64,000 nt of DNA from the NCBI RefSeq assembly GCF_040611135.1, contig NZ_JBEXNL010000004.1, positions 186,001 through 250,000 of the forward strand. The letters are read 5' to 3'. Source of the DNA: Tsukamurella sp040611135 (GTDB lineage Bacteria > Actinomycetota > Actinomycetes > Mycobacteriales > Mycobacteriaceae). Position 1 is the stretch's first letter. Every line of letters starts with the position of its first letter. Of this stretch, positions 62,768 through 64,000 are shown piece after piece. The position numbers were made by a program, and so were the translations under genes. The notes under the pieces are model-generated. The model was not told the origin of the DNA. It was given only the letters and a program-made list of their open reading frames with translations, and made no database searches.

Positions 62768-63517
62768 ATGACGGCACCGAACGACTGGTTGGCGGCGCTC
62801 GAGCGCGACGGCGACGCGGTCGCCGCCATCGCGGCGGAGCGTCTCGACCTCGACGTCCCGAGCTGCCCCGGGTGGACCGTGCGGGACCTGATCGTTCACC
62901 TCGGAGCGGTGCACCGCTGGGCCGCGACCTTTCTCGAGCTCGGCCCCGACGCGCAGGCGATGTTCGCGCCCGTCGAGGACGACGCCCCGGCCGATGCCGC
63001 CGTGCTGGGCTGGTACCGGGACCGCCTCGACGGCCTCCTCACTGAGCTGCGCCGGCACGGAGCGGACGAACCCGCGCGCGCCTTCACCGGCCGCGCCACC
63101 GCGGGATTCTGGATGCGCCGCCAGGCCCACGAGACCGCCGTGCACCGCTGGGACGCCGAGAACTCCTGGAGCGCAGCGGAACCCGTAGAATCCCGCCTCG
63201 CCGGCGACGGCGTCGAGGAATGGGCCGAGGTCTTCGCCGGGCGCTTCCTCGCCCGCGGTCCCGGCCTGCCGGACGGGCTCGTCGGGCGGACCGTCCACCT
63301 GCACGGCACCGACCGCGACGATGCGGAATGGACCCTGAAGTTTGCGCGGGACTCCGTCGCCGTCGAGCGCGGACACGCCAAGGGCGACGCCGCGCTCCGG
63401 GGCACGACGTCGGACCTGTACCTCGCGCTCTGGCGCCGCGTGCCGCTCGCCGACCTCGAGACCTTCGGCGACGCCACCGTCGCGCCGGCATTGCTGGACG
63501 CGGTGCAGGTCACGTAG
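62768..63517 (+). CDS. maleylpyruvate-isomerase-family mycothiol-dependent enzyme
   Basis: A 249-residue DinB-fold protein of the TIGR03083 type: N-terminal metal-binding helix bundle with DVPSCPGWTVRDLIVHLGAVHRW and RRQAHETAVHRWDAE (metal His), and a C-terminal alpha/beta domain. The family includes mycothiol-dependent maleylpyruvate isomerase; most members have no known substrate. A related gene begins at 63899, so this is one of a pair. Confidence 0.87.
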   Translation: MTAPNDWLAALERDGDAVAAIAAERLDLDVPSCPGWTVRDLIVHLGAVHRWAATFLELGPDAQAMFAPVEDDAPADAAVLGWYRDRLDGLLTELRRHGADEPARAFTGRATAGFWMRRQAHETAVHRWDAENSWSAAEPVESRLAGDGVEEWAEVFAGRFLARGPGLPDGLVGRTVHLHGTDRDDAEWTLKFARDSVAVERGHAKGDAALRGTTSDLYLALWRRVPLADLETFGDATVAPALLDAVQVT

Positions 63518-63525
63518 CCGCGTGC

Positions 63526-63902
63526 ATGGCGGTCCCGTCCCACGACTGGGTGAAGGGTGCTCTCCGCAAAGGCAACACCCTGCCGGGGCCGAGCTGCATA
63601 CACCGCGTGGGCAACCCGGAGAACTGGCTCGCCAGGCAGCGCGAACGCGGCTCGCACATCATCGGGGTGGAGTTCGCCCAGGGGGCCACCCGGCTGGGGA
63701 CCTCCCGCCCGCCAAGGGGCGCACGGTCATCCTGCTGGGCCACGAGTTCTCCGGCATCCCCAGCGATGCCCTGCACCTGCTCGATGAGGCCGTGGAGATA
63801 CCGATGATCGGGCGGGGCGCGAGCCTCAACGTCGCGGTCGCGGGGTCGCTCGTGCTGTATCGCCTCGCGGGCCCGGCCTGGGTTCGTAAGGTCGGGGTAT
63901 GA
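63526..63902 (+). pseudogene. remnant of a TrmH/SpoU-type RNA methyltransferase
   Basis: The stretch encodes the end of a SPOUT methyltransferase: SHDWVKGALRKGNTLPG and IIGVEFAQGATRLG in one frame, then VILLGHEFSGIPSDAL and EIPMIGRGASLNVAVAGS (the knot region that binds S-adenosylmethionine) in another. The shift falls in a G run at about 63700 and would need one extra G. The N-terminal half, which should include the NPANIGT-type start, is missing. It is therefore truncated as well as frameshifted. Confidence 0.78.
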
Positions 63903-64000
63903 CGAAGCAGCTCTGGCTCGACTCCATCGCCGCCGACGGCGAACGCATCGCCGCGATCGCCCCCGCTCACCTCACGCTTCCCGTCCCCAGCTGTCCGGGA
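63899..64000 (+). CDS. start of a second maleylpyruvate-isomerase-family protein, partial
   Basis: Thirty-four residues are visible, beginning MTKQLWLDSIAADGERIAAI and ending PVPSCPG, the same N-terminal helix and PSCPG(W) motif as the gene at 62768. The rest lies outside the window. TAAGGT about six bases before the ATG suggests a leaderless start. Confidence 0.72.
   Translation, partial: MTKQLWLDSIAADGERIAAIAPAHLTLPVPSCPG

Overview
The window comes from a high-GC actinomycete of the mycolate-containing group (Mycobacteriales). Signs of this are GC-rich codon use, many GTG and apparently leaderless starts, the ftsE-ftsX-smpB-ssrA order, a tmRNA tag (ADSNQRDFALAA) close to the mycobacterial tag, mycothiol-dependent maleylpyruvate-isomerase-type proteins, an NrdHIE ribonucleotide reductase and IdeR-type iron boxes. 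By overall impression it resembles Tsukamurella or a near relative, but the sequence alone does not prove the genus. Most of it is ordinary chromosome; no CRISPR array, insertion sequence or prophage was seen.

Layout. 0-4 kb: end of an MscS-type channel gene, then ftsE, ftsX, smpB and the tmRNA gene ssrA. 4-6.3 kb: Excalibur protein, secreted lipase and CDF metal exporter. 6.3-13.6 kb: a divergent catabolic cluster of RidA, IclR regulator and PfkB sugar-acid kinase on one side, and a D-serine-dehydratase-like PLP enzyme, D-aminoacylase, KDPG aldolase and GntP permease on the other. Together these fit uptake and breakdown of N-acyl-D-glucosaminate. 13.7-16.4 kb: phosphoglucomutase, DsbA-like protein and tRNA-Ala(GGC). 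16.6-18.6 kb: a decayed stretch with a VOC gene and a broken lipase. 18.6-22.4 kb: diguanylate cyclase and ahpC-ahpF. 22.6-28 kb: two DUF445 membrane proteins around a DUF4393/Abi-alpha-like gene, then a small phasin-like protein and a PhaR-type regulator behind unusual palindromes.

28-38.7 kb: a run of regulators, transporters and small enzymes, many with visible operators (HxlR/MFS, GntR, a CopD-like protein with an iron-box-like repeat, polysaccharide deacetylase/GNAT, VOC/AraC) and a protein made of eighteen 10-residue repeats. 38.9-42.4 kb: UDP-glucose dehydrogenase, a lipase and a TauD dioxygenase. 42.5-47.2 kb: a sulfonate/sulfate-ester locus in decay, with a frameshifted arylsulfatase and an internally deleted permease but an intact ATPase and binding protein. 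47.3-52.9 kb: trhO, a CobW-type metallochaperone, an amidase-like protein that has lost its catalytic residues, an SDR/TetR pair and an FMN reductase. 53-57.4 kb: nrdH-nrdI-nrdE behind an NrdR box, with a 408-residue intein in nrdE. 57.6-61.1 kb: a CYP153-like P450 fused to a phthalate-dioxygenase-type reductase, translationally coupled to a Rieske oxygenase with an altered iron-ligand motif. 61.1-64 kb: iron-siderophore binding lipoprotein behind an iron box, a Lon-N-domain protein, and two mycothiol-dependent-enzyme paralogues around a broken TrmH-type methyltransferase.

Throughout, the octamer GACGGTGC (or GCACCGTC) recurs far more often than base composition predicts, in genes and between them.
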